Shown here: in pieces, positions 47,970 to 58,935 of the stretch
Numbering within the stretch: the first letter of the stretch is position 1
How the letters are laid out: each line of letters begins with the position of its first letter
DNA from: Balanoglossus misakiensis
Lineage: Eukaryota > Hemichordata
DNA length: 64,000 nucleotides
NCBI GenBank assembly: GCA_040954595.2
Contig: CM082589.2
Span: forward strand, 9,114,001-9,178,000
Reading direction: 5' to 3'
Notes under the pieces: model-generated
What the model saw: the letters and a program-made list of their open reading frames with translations, nothing else
Told to the model about the DNA's origin: nothing
Databases searched by the model: none
Position numbers and translations under genes: made by a program

Positions 47970-50060
47970 CGAGTTAAACGTCTATAAAATTTACAGCTTG
48001 TTGAAATTAGGAAGGTTACTTTTCAATATCAGTAGCGCGATACGAAACAAACAACCCTCTATATACCGATAAGAAGTTGTTACCATGGTGATAGAATAAA
48101 CATCTGTAAGACTGAGATCTGTCAATTATTTTTTTCATTCATGCATAAGAAATAGATCACTAATCGAAAAATTAAAATTAAATCTTAATACTTAACAACA
48201 GGGTTCGGCCTTAATGTCAAAATTACTCTATTCTATAAATAGCTCTCAACGGTTAGATTTTTTGAAAGTAAATTCTTGCTGATGGTTGGAATACTTAATT
48301 TTCAATCTCAGATTCTGTGAAAATATTACAAAATAATACAGGATAAAGTCGATGGCGTTTTAATTGTCACTAATGCATTCTATACGTCCCCTGGAGGTAA
48401 CCCAGGGAGATTCCTGAAAGAACCAGGGATGGTGTCCCATTGTGAAGGTTGTCTATGGGAGGAAACTGATGGGCAGGCCTAGGGCTTTAGTTTTCCAGCT
48501 GAAAAATTAATGCGTTTCGTGTTTATTTATCTGTGATGTGCCTAAAGTACCCCAAACCTTCCGTTTCTAATGTCAACTTGTCGTCATATTTCATTTTTCT
48601 AAAATTGTGAAAAGAACACAAAACAATTTAAATTTGCTTCTCCAAGAACATTTTACTTCTGTTCTACAAAATAAAGGGGAAAAAATGTGTCATTTGTCTG
48701 TCGATGTTTAAAGGGGCAATTTTCAATCCCTGGTTTTCGCATTAGTAGGTGCTCCTCCTAGTCAAACATTAGGCTAGTTGCGATGTTTAACTTACAGTAC
48801 GTTAAAAACACACTCCAATCACAACAGTTTACCACCATAGCTAATCCTCTAAAGGGTGCTAGGTATTACAGATAACGATAACGTGCCATGGTCTAGCTGC
48901 ACACGAGTACAGTATAGACTGTTTACGGTCAACTGGAAAGCAAGAGGCCGATCGCTCTAACCACTTCGACGCTCAATTCTCCCAAGCAATTGTGATTGGA
49001 GGCGCAGCCGGCAGCATGCAAAACAGTCATCCTGCATGCATGACCGGCTACCGTACCACGCGTTGGTCAATCCACTTGCGCACGGCTGGGGCGGCTCGGC
49101 ACAGGCCTGTCTATAATTTTCCTATCAACTTGAGAGCGGATCGCTACTCAAAATAGGCGTTGAAATGTATGAATTCGCGATCATCAAGTTTACAGATCGA
49201 CATCGATACAAACCCAGTTCAAGCTAGACTGATCCCCGGAAATGAACGATGCGAAAATGTCCGCATTGTTTTAATAGCTGACAATCGCGATCGTGGCGTC
49301 GGTAATTTTTGAAGGGAGCTCAGATGCTTGTCGAAAATTCCACATGAAAGGAATACAAGTCGAATTACCAAAACTATAAATGATTGGCAGCATGTCTTGA
49401 TACTTGGTGCGTCATGATTTGCAGGTAGAAAGTCCTATCTATTGCTATTGCGACATGGGCCTATAGGCGCGGCTATATGCACTCGTGAAGCTGTCACGCC
49501 CGTGTACAGCAGCACGCACGCTCAGGCACAGTTACGTTAGCATTCAAATATCCAGATGACGGGCAACTTCAATAGCGTGGAGGCATTATACCTGATACAT
49601 GGTACGTGTCTGGCGGTTTTTAAAATAAAAACATACTCGGAAAAATCTTTTACTGAATGGCGAAATATTGCTTGCCCGTCACTTGGAAATGACAACGCCG
49701 TGGGTCACATGGCCAGATCACGTGATTGATAGTAAAACAATTCTTTGACTGACTTTCTGCGTTTCCGTACGTTTCGATATTTCATCAAATCCGGGCATCA
49801 CTGAAGTCAAGAGTCCGTTTAAGGTTTTTTTAAGAGACGACATTATTGTACATATTATAATGCGATACATCTTTATTTTTGGCAGTTTTCTTTGAGTGGT
49901 GATTGTTTTTGACAAAAATGAATGGTACATTAAAATAACACCAAAGTCATATCCTCGGGTGTGTAGTGTACGTCTTTATTCACTTTTATATGTGAGTATG
50001 TGTGCCTGTGTAATGATTTGTGCATTTCTTTTTATTTTTTTATTACGAAGTGTTTTGGTG
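47970..50060. other. No recognisable gene
   Basis: I see no exon chain, known domain or clear repeat. 48930-48980 (minus) has a faint tRNA-like box A but no box B. 49000-49550 is comparatively GC-rich with many CpG and could hold a promoter. Confidence 0.45.
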
Positions 50061-50071
50061 ATTACGGTAGT

Positions 50072-50084
50072 TCTCTTTTTGAAG
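50072..50084 (-). promoter_or_regulatory. Purine-rich histone downstream element candidate
   Basis: About a dozen bases after the stem-loop, the minus strand reads ttcaaaaagagaac. The spacing and purine content match the histone downstream element that pairs with U7 snRNA. A conventional AATAAA also lies further on (near 50036-50050 on the minus strand). Confidence 0.6.
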
Positions 50085-50092
50085 GATGTGGT

Positions 50093-50108
50093 GGCCCTGA
50101 TAAGGGCC
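50093..50108 (-). promoter_or_regulatory. Histone-type 3' stem-loop after the transposase-like gene
   Basis: On the minus strand: 6-bp stem and 4-base loop GGCCCT-TATC-AGGGCC, with A/C-rich flanks accaaac and accaca. This fits the replication-dependent histone 3'-end stem-loop (GGYYCU-UNUN-ARRGCC with ACCA after it). It begins 41 nt after the stop codon at 50150. No histone coding sequence precedes it in any frame. Confidence 0.8.
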
Positions 50109-50149
50109 GTTTGGTATGTGTATGCACTAGAGCATACGTCTCTGGGTTT

Positions 50150-53100
50150 CTACAGAGAGGCACTAAAAACTTCTTCGACAAAACGCCTCCACACAATGGT
50201 CCTCCAACGACTTGTTTTTTCCGTCAATTCCCTGCGCTCAGACCTCCTCCAGTACTGCCTTCCTCGCCGACTCCTCCTGGTATTGGTTGACGGCCGGTCT
50301 ACATTCTCATTCTGGAAATTAGACAGTGTTCAAGTAACAGTTTCAATAAACTGCGAAACTAACACCACTTTCGCTTCTGCGTCATATTTTATTGTTTTGT
50401 CAGTGATAAGCTTGCACAGAAACATTGTAAATTATCATGGGGAACACATGAACACACTCGGAAATAAAATAAAACTTACCCAGTCCAGACAGGTGAGATC
50501 ACTCCTAAATTTATAGGAGTTTTTTTAATGGGATGCGCAACATTGTTGAAGCTCTCAACATAGTGTGTGTCTTTACACTAGAATGGAAAATAAAATAAAA
50601 TCTTTACAAAGAGTAGAGACTTTGGTTTTCCATAATCGTGTCTGCATATAGCTGACAAAAACTACAGCATAATCTCGGTACAAGAAAGCCTGAGAGAAAT
50701 ACTGCTATGCTCTATCTGCTGCATGGTGGTGTTCAAACACTTCACATTGTAACTACATGTACCTGTATTCTGAAATCGTGTTTCAAGCTAAACATTGTCA
50801 TTCAATACACATAGCTAAGCACACCTTCATTTACCTCATGCTATGTAATACTTAAAAAACTCACATCAACATAATTATCTGGCTTCTTGTACAGCTGCGT
50901 CTTTCTAACATCATGCCTCAGGAGGTCAGCTGCTTTCGATTGCCTGATTGGGCGGAACGATGCTTCGTAATTCGCGCTATTCCGACACCTCGATTTTGGG
51001 TCACACCCAGCGTGATTATCCTACAGATCGAAAAGATAACATGTACCGTCTATTTGATGGAAATTAAGAAGCACAGTCACGGTTTTGTCCTGATGTTGGC
51101 ATCCACAGATAACTTTAAAAGAATGTGTGATGGCGATGGTTACATTTTCAACTATTTTATTTAATCAAAAAAGTTAATTTTGTTTCATTCAAAGGTAATT
51201 ACCTGATAATGAGCGACAATATTGTCTAATTTTTTTCGGATTAGCGCCGCTGCTTCGGTTCGTGCCCGGGTTGTGTTGCCATTGTCCAGAAGGTGTTGTT
51301 TTGCCCGTGTCATGGCCCAGTAGCAATGTGTCTTTACATTGTCCCCTGTGGAGAGGTGAACACATATTTGAATTTGTAATAATTGTTATCACAAACGAAA
51401 TGGCTTTACGTTTAATATCTCCATTTTCAAAGCTGCATAAGAGAAAAAAAATATTCAACGCATAAAACTGAACATGAAACAGAAACTCGTAACCACAGAT
51501 ACCTGACCAAAAGTGAAAACTTAACTGCGATTGAGAAAACATAAAATGTGTGTGATTTTACCTCTATCTGCAAGTTCAGGGTGCCAGGTTACGTTCATGT
51601 TTCGTTGTGTCCCCGTGGTTACTCGTTTCATCTCTCGGCCTATTGCCTTGGTAACTGTAAAATAAAAACAAGCATTGATGTTACAGCGCCTCGCCCACGT
51701 GTACACGATGAAACAGAATCAATTAATGGTGCCTGGATTGATGCAACTCTGCCTTGAAAACAAACCTGAATACACATATTCACTTTCAAATTATAAGTTT
51801 ACAGATGATCAAAATTCGTCAGCTAAAAATGTATGTGACGTCCTTATGTACATGTACTAAATTGGAGTGTTTTTGCTGCTAAACCTTCCCCTGTCAAGTA
51901 AGAATGAAGCCTTACCATGCCATGTGTCGTTGCTGCTGATTGTATCTGGCCTTTCCTCTCGCAGGAATTTGTTTACAGACGCGTTGTTGTCGTGGCCATG
52001 AACTAAAATTGGAACCCCTGTAAATGTAATCATTTGCAATAGCCGGTTGTCAGTGTGACATATTTTCTTGCATAGAATTATAATTATCGTTTTATATGTG
52101 GTCCATGTACATGCCTAAAGTTTTGTAAAAACATTTAGCAAGGATTTTACTGATACCGATGGGAAAGCACCGTGTTAATACTATGTTTTACCTTTTTCAT
52201 CAGCCCAATTATAAAATCGCCTGATCCCAACCATCTCGTGTCTTTGGGAACACGGGTCATCGTGCTTCCTGACCAACTTCTTATGGATGCACTTATGGGT
52301 TCTAAAACAAAGACAAATAGTTACAAATAAAGTTAGTCGAATTTAATCCAAAATTGCCATATATTACAATAACAGTATACGTCAAAGCATGTGGCATGTC
52401 AGTTCGGAGAAGTAGTGTTGATGCCAAACACAATACTCACTGTCAACAGAAATAGCGATGCGATTGAGTGCGTGTAAGGGTAACACATTACCATACATAT
52501 AACCATCATTGCCATAGAGATGAAAAGTTGTTACATACATGTCACCAAGTACAACTATGTCAGAGTTTTGTGCATTCTTTCGTGTACCGTGTCGTGCATC
52601 GCTCATATTTTCAATCCCCAGCTTAATGGTGCGGTCTTCCGATGCGATTTCCTGAAATTGGATTCAAAAACAAAATGTATTAGGCCTATATGAACACGCG
52701 GATAAAATGTGGCATGATAAAAATATCAAATAACATTTATTTAGTTGTTTTTGGGTGGTGAAATGTCATACCTCGTTTAATGCATCATCCATGGATTTGA
52801 CCGCTTCATTGTGGATAGTTTGTCGGTACTTCTCAAAAACTGAATAAAAAAAAACAGACAGACGAGAAATATTAGTGATGATTTGCCTACTTTATATGCC
52901 AGCACAGTCATGGGGTGACTGTGATGATGGTCGACAGTTAATACATTTGGGAAAAAAAATTGTCTTGACATGTCTTTATATGCTGCAGTCATGTCTGTAA
53001 CTCCATGGTCATACAATATATTGAAACAGTCTGAGAATCAATGTAAGTTGACCACACTAAAAGTAGGACTGATCACAAATAAATATAAAACTAGATAGTT

Positions 53101-53901
53101 TCAGCTATAAAAAAAGTGTAAGCTTACATTTCGTTCTATACTTGTCCTTCAACGACCCCATATTTGCACCGCTGGTTACAGTGTCATAAGTCCGCGTCCG
53201 TACGCCAGCTGACAACAACCCGTGTAACAATCTGTTGGATAATGTTCATAGCATTTCAAAGTTACGACGCGAGAGCATATTACATTGACGTATTCTGGGT
53301 AAATAAAAGATGAAAAAACAATATAAGTCCGTATCGTACAATGTCACTGTATTTACACTTACCTGTAGTTGACGAGTAGTCTCCCGTTCGGTAAATACAG
53401 CGAAGAATTCCAATTGAATCCATGACCTTCCTCGCACTTGAAACTGACCCTCCCCGGGTGGCCCATCATAGTCGTGCGCTTTGAGGCAAGAGTTCCTCGA
53501 CATGCTCCGGAGTGTGATTCGACAGTTTTTACGAGGTTCTGGACAGAGAGGGTCGTTGTCAAATACATCTGGTCATCAGTCCGTTCTATTGGACACCTCT
53601 GGTACACGGGTTTGTGGAAAGCACCTTCTTCTGGTTCGTCACGCATACCACCATCGCCGTTCGTTTTGTGACTCGTCAGGAAGAAATCAAGTACCGTTGA
53701 TAACACGTCAAAATTTGTTGCCCTACCCTCCTTCATCAGAGTTCGAAGCTTTGAAATTTTACGTTGAATTGCTGTCTTATCTTCAGTAGTTGGGGCAACA
53801 AAATCAACATTTCCGCGGACAGTGTTATCCCGCACCCGACGTATGTGACGATCCCTGATTGCTTCCCTAGTCATGGAAGGACAAATCTCTGAACCCGGCA
53901 T
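50150..53901 (-). CDS. 11-exon DDE transposase-like protein
   Basis: Exons on the minus strand: 53901-53363, 53231-53128, 52839-52772, 52651-52539, 52301-52192, 52017-51916, 51654-51562, 51345-51203, 51020-50865, 50577-50480 and 50311-50150. All have GT-AG sites and, except at one point, compatible phases. The product (~560 residues) belongs to a family I recall as repeated, uncharacterised animal proteins. Shared marks are FKCEEGHGFNWNSS with LLVNYR; SDARHG; VHGHDN; NDTWHVTKAIG; WHPELADRGDNVKTHCYWAM; HYQDNHAGC; CKDTHYVESFNN; and LDWNENVDRP. SDARHG, HGHDN and VESFN fit a D-D-E triad, so DNA transposition or a domesticated descendant is likely. No TIRs were found around it. Exon 10 loses frame at an A7 run (plus strand 50520-50526), so the last exon is reached only if that run is really one base longer. 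Confidence 0.8.
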
Positions 53902-54049
53902 GTTTAAAAAAAACTCGAAAAATTAAAAAAATGTTGACTGAAAATCTAAAAATATATCAAATTGTAAATAAAGAAAAACTGCAAATGTTTAGTTTTTTTA
54001 ATTTTTTGTTGGTATTTTAAAAATGTTTTCCTGTTTTTTGGTTACTTTT

Positions 54050-54085
54050 TCATGAATATGCGAATTAGATATTACATATTCATGA
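54050..54085. repeat. 11-bp perfect inverted repeat upstream of the transposase-like gene
   Basis: tcatgaatatg (54050-54060) and catattcatga (54075-54085) are separated by 14 bases. It lies ~150 bp upstream of the start codon at 53901 and could be a promoter element or hairpin. Confidence 0.6.
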
Positions 54086-54155
54086 GCACACACGCATTGC
54101 CGAGCATAGGTGGTTTCCAAGGCTTCAGCCTCGTGGTTGCGTGGTTTCATGTGTG

Positions 54156-54882
54156 CATGGAGGTACTAGAGAGAAGGAGCGAGGACGGATTTTAAGCGGA
54201 TTAACTCCCTTTCTTCTGAAGTGTGATAAGCTTCTTAAGTCTTTGTGTTTTTGTGTTGAAAGCGTCCTTTGAACCCACTGTGCGTTACCGCCGATTTTAC
54301 AGTTAGGTTTGCAAGATCTACGGGGTAATATTTCTATGATATTAAAAACACTATGCGCACATCGCGTACTACATATGCGTGGTGACTTTTATTTACATCT
54401 AGGGGTGAAGTTTACGCATCACCACTACCGGAAACGTGTCAGGCGGACGTCTTGGAAGACTTGTGGCGTTATTTTTCTTCTTTGTACAACCAAAAAGCAT
54501 GATTTTGAAATGTATATTTTGAGTTTTTCGCAAACTTCCGCAAAAAACAATAAGTTCTTAGGTTTTCTTTGAAAACCAATCTTCCCGATGCAAGTATTTT
54601 TGTTCGCGTGGGATGGTGTGGGATGCCCGATAGTCACCATTGTAATTGCTAGTGCAGAGACTTTTGGCACAGCAGTTTGATCTGGTTGAATATGCTAAAT
54701 GTAAATCATGGAGACACGCCGCCAGCTATAATTTGTTTATCTACGCAAGCGCACAGCTTTTATGAACGCCTATCAGGTGATGAAAGGATGAGATCCTAAT
54801 GATATCTGCAAACAGATTAAGACGCACATGGGGTTTATAGGAAACAATAGCGTCCTCGCTCCTTCTCTCTAGTACCTCCATG
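54156..54882. mobile_element. Non-autonomous DNA transposon, 32-bp perfect TIRs, 7-bp TSD
   Basis: The left TIR 54156-54187 (catggaggtactagagagaa...) is identical to the complement of the right TIR 54851-54882. Both sides are flanked by atgtgtg (54149-54155 and 54883-54889). The 727-bp element has no transposase frame. Perfect TIRs and TSD imply recent movement. The superfamily is uncertain: 8 bp would suggest hAT, but only 7 match. Confidence 0.85.
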
Positions 54883-55040
54883 ATGTGTGGGCGGGCGTGG
54901 ACCGAAACGGCGAGGTTTTGACGAAAATTCGGCAAAAAAATGTCAAAAATCTCCCCGTTTCGGTCCTTAAATGTGCCCAAAGCTCATAACACATTCAGAA
55001 AACGACGTTTGCGAGCGAATGGACAGAAGTAAAATAGTCT

Positions 55041-55180
55041 ATGGTATCGCGACAGACATGTGCATCGTGTGGGCGGTACGCGGTACATCCGATTCATGTT
55101 GTTTTAGTCGATGCCTTCATTTCCTGCCAACGTAATCGTCGGTGTAAGACTGCTTTTTACGGTAAACTGTACAATGAAGG
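55041..55180 (+). CDS. Candidate first exon of an unrecognised gene
   Basis: The ATG at 55041 starts MVSRQTCASCGRYAVHPIH, and the frame continues to YGKLYNEG with a consensus donor gtaagt at 55181. A CxxC pair and CpG-rich surroundings are suggestive. No second exon was identified downstream, so this is tentative. Confidence 0.3.
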
Positions 55181-55189
55181 TAAGTTCTT

Positions 55190-56195
55190 ATCAGCTATTT
55201 TCGGATTGCATGTGATGCGAGTTTCGTTCGGTACGTGCGATCGATAGTATGGCATGCAGAGGACGGCCTAAGTATAATCTCATTCTGGGTCATAGCTGTG
55301 GTGTTTTCTGGCAATTTTTGTCTGACATTTTGCGGGCAATTTTCTGATCGACACGGAAAAAGAGTCCGTAAAAAGGAAAAGTACAATTAGCCAGAAAACA
55401 CCTCAGCTGCAGCTATGGACCCACGCCACGCACAGTCTGACTTGGGCGGGAAAAACTTGTTTGTAACATTTTCCTGTGCAACTAGGCCATATGTTAATTA
55501 CTTGTTTGTTAAGTCTTGTAACACTCCTTTGTCTCAATTTATTGTGTAGCACACTGTTTCCAGTCTCCTTGTATTAATAAAGTGCAGGTGCAGGTGGTGT
55601 TTACAATGTGAGATTTGAACATTGCCAGGTTGGGGGTTGAAACCAAAGGGTCCCATTATTTTGGGAGAAGTGGTTCAACAACATTGTCAAGAAATGTGCA
55701 TTTTTATGAGTGACAAATATAGATGATTGCCTTTCCATCAAAATTCAAAACTACAAAGTTATTGTTTATTAAACTGACATATAACATTAGTATACGATAT
55801 ATTAAGAAAATGTCTGTGACAACATCAAGCAGAAAATTGAAAGTCTCAGCCACAGTTACAAGATTGGTTGTGACCACAGCCTGAACACAGACATACAAAT
55901 GCCATGCATTTGGTACTAAATTTTGGTAGCAAATGACAAGGAAAGAACATCTGATTTGGAAGTAAATTATACAATGCAAACATTTGGATAAATTATTTAC
56001 AGTAAATTAAACCACAACAAAATGAACTTAAATTCACCAAAGTTAACAATATCTTGTATATTTACTCTGCATCAGAAGTCACAAAAATCTCCATGTCATT
56101 AGAAAAATATTCCATATTTCTGAATGTACGTGTAGTGTACAAAATATGTCCACACTGAGTAATCAAATTGCATGCACATACAGCTGGAAATACTT
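55190..56195. other. No recognisable gene
   Basis: AT-rich sequence with short frames (for example 55704-55979, minus) that show no known motif. No strong repeat structure seen. Confidence 0.45.
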
Positions 56196-56201
56196 CACCT
56201 C

Positions 56202-56640
56202 TCAGTTATAATCAATATTCCAGCGTTTCAAAAAATGTGTTGCCATTTTTGTTTGTTTGTACAATTTCAATATACGTTTATTTCTCTTGTAATCTTCCAA
56301 ATTTGGTGCACAACCCCCATGATTTATGCAATATTCTTGTTCCCACTCTTTGATTGACAGCTTGGCTATTCTGTATGATTTCATCAGCTTTGTTCCTACT
56401 TTCACCTTAGCTTCTATATATTCATTTATTAACTTCATATCATTGGGAAGGGCCTTCAAAGAATTTCGTGATTTATCAAATTATTTGACTTCTTTTGTCT
56501 CTCCAAGGACAAATATCAGACTGTCCATCGTGGTTGAAGAAGTATCACTAACTTTACTCTGAGATTGATGACTCTTCATGTGTGGCTGTTATCTTTGCTG
56601 TTGATTTGGCAACTTATGATACTTGACTTGCCTGAATGAA
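56202..56640 (-). pseudogene. Possible last exon of the SAP-family gene
   Basis: One frame reads MKSHQSQSKVSDTSSTTMDS ... ETKEVK, a stop, then FDKSRNSLKALPNDMKLINE ... LKRWNIDYN and a final stop at 56202. The last 85 residues are lysine-rich and helical and look like real coding sequence. Two in-frame stops upstream mark decay. Family link is by position only. Confidence 0.35.
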
Positions 56641-56755
56641 AACAAGAAAACAACATTAAGGTTTAACAGCAATAATAATGAGTTTTTCTTAAAGTGATTT
56701 CCTTTTGTGCCACTTAAACTGACCTGGGGTTCCACAAGGTCAACATGAAATATTG

Positions 56756-57207
56756 AACACCTATTGCCTGGCCATGAGGGCCATAGCGGCCGTTTATTAC
56801 ACCCGAGGGGCTGTGAGTTACGAGAATCATATGCTATTTCCCGAGGCCGCAGGCCTCGGGAAATAGCATCTGATTCTGGTAACTCACAGTCACGAGGGGG
56901 TAAAAACGGCTGCTATGGCCCGAATATAGGCCAGGCTATAGGTGTTTTATAATAAACCTCATGCTAACAGCTGGGAAAATCTTGCAATTTTTTCTTGAGG
57001 CTGGCAGACGACATCTTCAGTGGTGGCCATTGTGTCAGACGACGCGACGCTGATTGACGTGACCGAGTCTGCGCACTCACGCGGGTCACGTGACCGGTTT
57101 ATATTTTTTCTGCTATTTCCCTAGCGGTTCATAGTCGATTCTATTTTCCTATCACGTGACGGATTCTGGCGAATCACGGCACAGTATTAGCATGAGGTAT
57201 ATTATAA
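56756..57207. mobile_element. Foldback element joined to a TIR element
   Basis: 56756-56947 folds on itself: outer arms aacacctattgcctggcc / ggccaggctataggtgtt and a perfect inner stem gctatttcccgaggcc / ggcctcgggaaatagc. 56947-57207 is bounded by 21-bp inverted repeats with one mismatch (ttataataaacctcatgcta type) and carries two CACGTGA motifs. Same module pairing as at 36679 and 46371. Confidence 0.78.
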
Positions 57208-57209
57208 AT

Positions 57210-58188
57210 GTACATATATGTGGGTGTGTCATGTTTCATATCTTTTCCCACTCACACACATTTATCTTTCCTTTCTAAAATAAAATTGAAATGACTATCT
57301 CCTGCACTGTGACATAATTATGTGTTTGGAATGTGGGCTTGCAGATTTATTTGGGGATGGGGGGGGGGGGGGAGGAAATAAGAATGAGTGGAACCTTGAA
57401 ATGAACAATCCCATACATGGTAACTTCACTATAGTAATAGTTACCTTCTTGAGTGCAGCAATTTTCCATACCATTGACTTCCATCCTTTCTGCTTCAACT
57501 GTCTCCTCAGTGTGCTCTGTTTCCAAATCACAGTCTGTCATGTTGATGTCTTCCCCTGTACTATGCTGTGTCTGTCTTGTATCTTCTATTGGTATACTGC
57601 AACGGGTCTCCTCAGCATTGCTACCATGTAATGTTATGTTCCTTTCAGGTACACTTGTCGGCTCGATGTCATTCATGTCCATGGTGATATCAGGGCAAGT
57701 ATATCATCTTCTACTGAGAGGATGTGTTCATGGGAACCAGGATTAATCAACAAGTCATGGTCATCATCATCTACACCAATTGGATGCTCTGGAATTTCCT
57801 CGGATTCTATAAGGTAGTATAAAATATTGACATTTTTTTGTAGTGCTTGTATTATATAGTGTTATTTCAAAATTTATTACTGTGATAGACTAATCATAAT
57901 TCAAAAATACTTTCAAAAGTTCATTTAACTAAGCCGTTCCAGCCAGTATTTATGTCACTCCATTTTGCTAAATCAGGCGAGAAGCAACACATTTCGCCCA
58001 TTAGATATACTTTCATTGAATTCATGTGGTATTGAAAGTTGAACATGGCTGGGTATATATAGGTCAATTAATTTTGACAGGCTGAAGTGAAAGAAATTCA
58101 TATTTTTGAAAGTAATGTTTCCCCCAAAATTATATGCATACAGATGAAGTCACTTATTTGGTTTGACTGTGATGTAATATGCTCTTAC
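57210..58188. other. Intronic or intergenic space with a G run
   Basis: 57357-57374 is a G-rich run (potential G-quadruplex or assembly weak point). Apart from the acidic exon piece at 57445-57806 no coding sequence is supported. Confidence 0.45.
57445..57806 (-). pseudogene. Acidic exon of the SAP-family gene
   Basis: Acceptor accttatag, donor gtaact. The first frame, SEEIPEHPIGVDDDDHDLLI, runs to a TGA near 57683. The acidic sequence MDMNDIEPTSVPERN and onward continues in the next frame to the donor. Together they look like one acidic C-terminal region with a one-base break. Confidence 0.4.
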
Positions 58189-58384
58189 GTCTGCTATCAT
58201 CTTGAAAGCCTGTGACAGTGAGGCTACCACTTCTTTCATCATTGCTGTCATAGAGCTTTATCTTGTGGATTGGTAAAGCAATTGCTTCACTTCTTACTCT
58301 GTCCACACAATCTTACCAACACCTGTTGATATCACATTGTACCTTTTGCAGAGATTATGACCGCTGCAGATGAGGTCCTGGTTC
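58189..58384 (-). pseudogene. SAP-family exon with frame break
   Basis: After the acceptor ctatag it completes an Arg codon left by the main exon and reads NQDLICSGHNLCKRYNVIST. The continuation RSEAIALPIHKIKLYDSNDE is in another frame from about 58310, ending at a gtaaga donor (58189). Confidence 0.45.
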
Positions 58385-58528
58385 CTATAGAAATAAACAG
58401 GTAAGGAGATTGATCAAACATTCTTTATATAACAGTTTACACACAACACCAATGGCTAATGTAAGTACTATAATCTTGGACAATTTTTACAATATAATTT
58501 TCCAAAATAAATAAGGATTTGCATGCTG

Positions 58529-58856
58529 TTAAAGGGACAAAGTCTCTCTCTCTCGCTGCCCTTTCCCCATTAATATTATGTTTCATTCAAGACACTGTTT
58601 ATGTTAATGTACATGTGGATATATACTGAATGAACATTCAACCACACACACCTTCCATCCCGCTTGTAGACACGAGAGTGAAAAACCTTGCCAAAATGAA
58701 CAATCGGTCTCTACCATTTATTCATTTTGGGCGAGTTTTTACTCTCATATACAAGCATGGTGGAACTTGTGTGTGGTTGAAAGTTCATTCACTACATATA
58801 CACATGTACATTAACATAAATGGTGTTTTGTATCAAACACAAAAAGAAAAAGGGCA
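58529..58856. mobile_element. Full foldback element with ~110-bp arms
   Basis: The left arm, from ttaaagggacaaagtctctc to ttcaaccacacaca, is the complement of the right arm, from tgtgtgtggttgaaagttca to aaaaagggca. A central palindrome (gagtgaaaaaccttgccaaa / attttgggcgagtttttact) sits between them. Partial copies are at 29370-29486 and 44598-44790. No coding capacity. Confidence 0.82.
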
Positions 58857-58935
58857 ATCAATCAATCAATCAAAACAAACATTTATAAAGCGCCAGAATC
58901 AATAACAATGTTATTTCCAAAGGCGCTGAAAGTAT
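58857..58935. repeat. (TCAA)n plus a short gcgcc inverted repeat
   Basis: tcaatcaatcaatcaa is followed by catttataaagcgcca and aaaggcgctga, which pair imperfectly. This looks like the terminus of an interspersed element. Class unknown. Confidence 0.45.

Noticed and set aside
48930-48980. tRNA-like sequence on the minus strand
   Set aside because: A faint box A is present but no box B (GGTTCGANTCC), and no clover-leaf could be drawn.
50093-50311. A core histone gene preceding the stem-loop
   Set aside because: All three minus-strand frames were read; none encodes an H1, H2A, H2B, H3 or H4 C-terminus.
49896-50516. 206-residue plus-strand frame
   Set aside because: It is the shadow of minus-strand exons 10 and 11 and the stem-loop region; it has no recognisable domain.
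53438-53789. Plus-strand frames opposite exon 1 of the transposase-like gene
   Set aside because: The minus-strand exon has family motifs and correct splice sites; the plus-strand frames have none.
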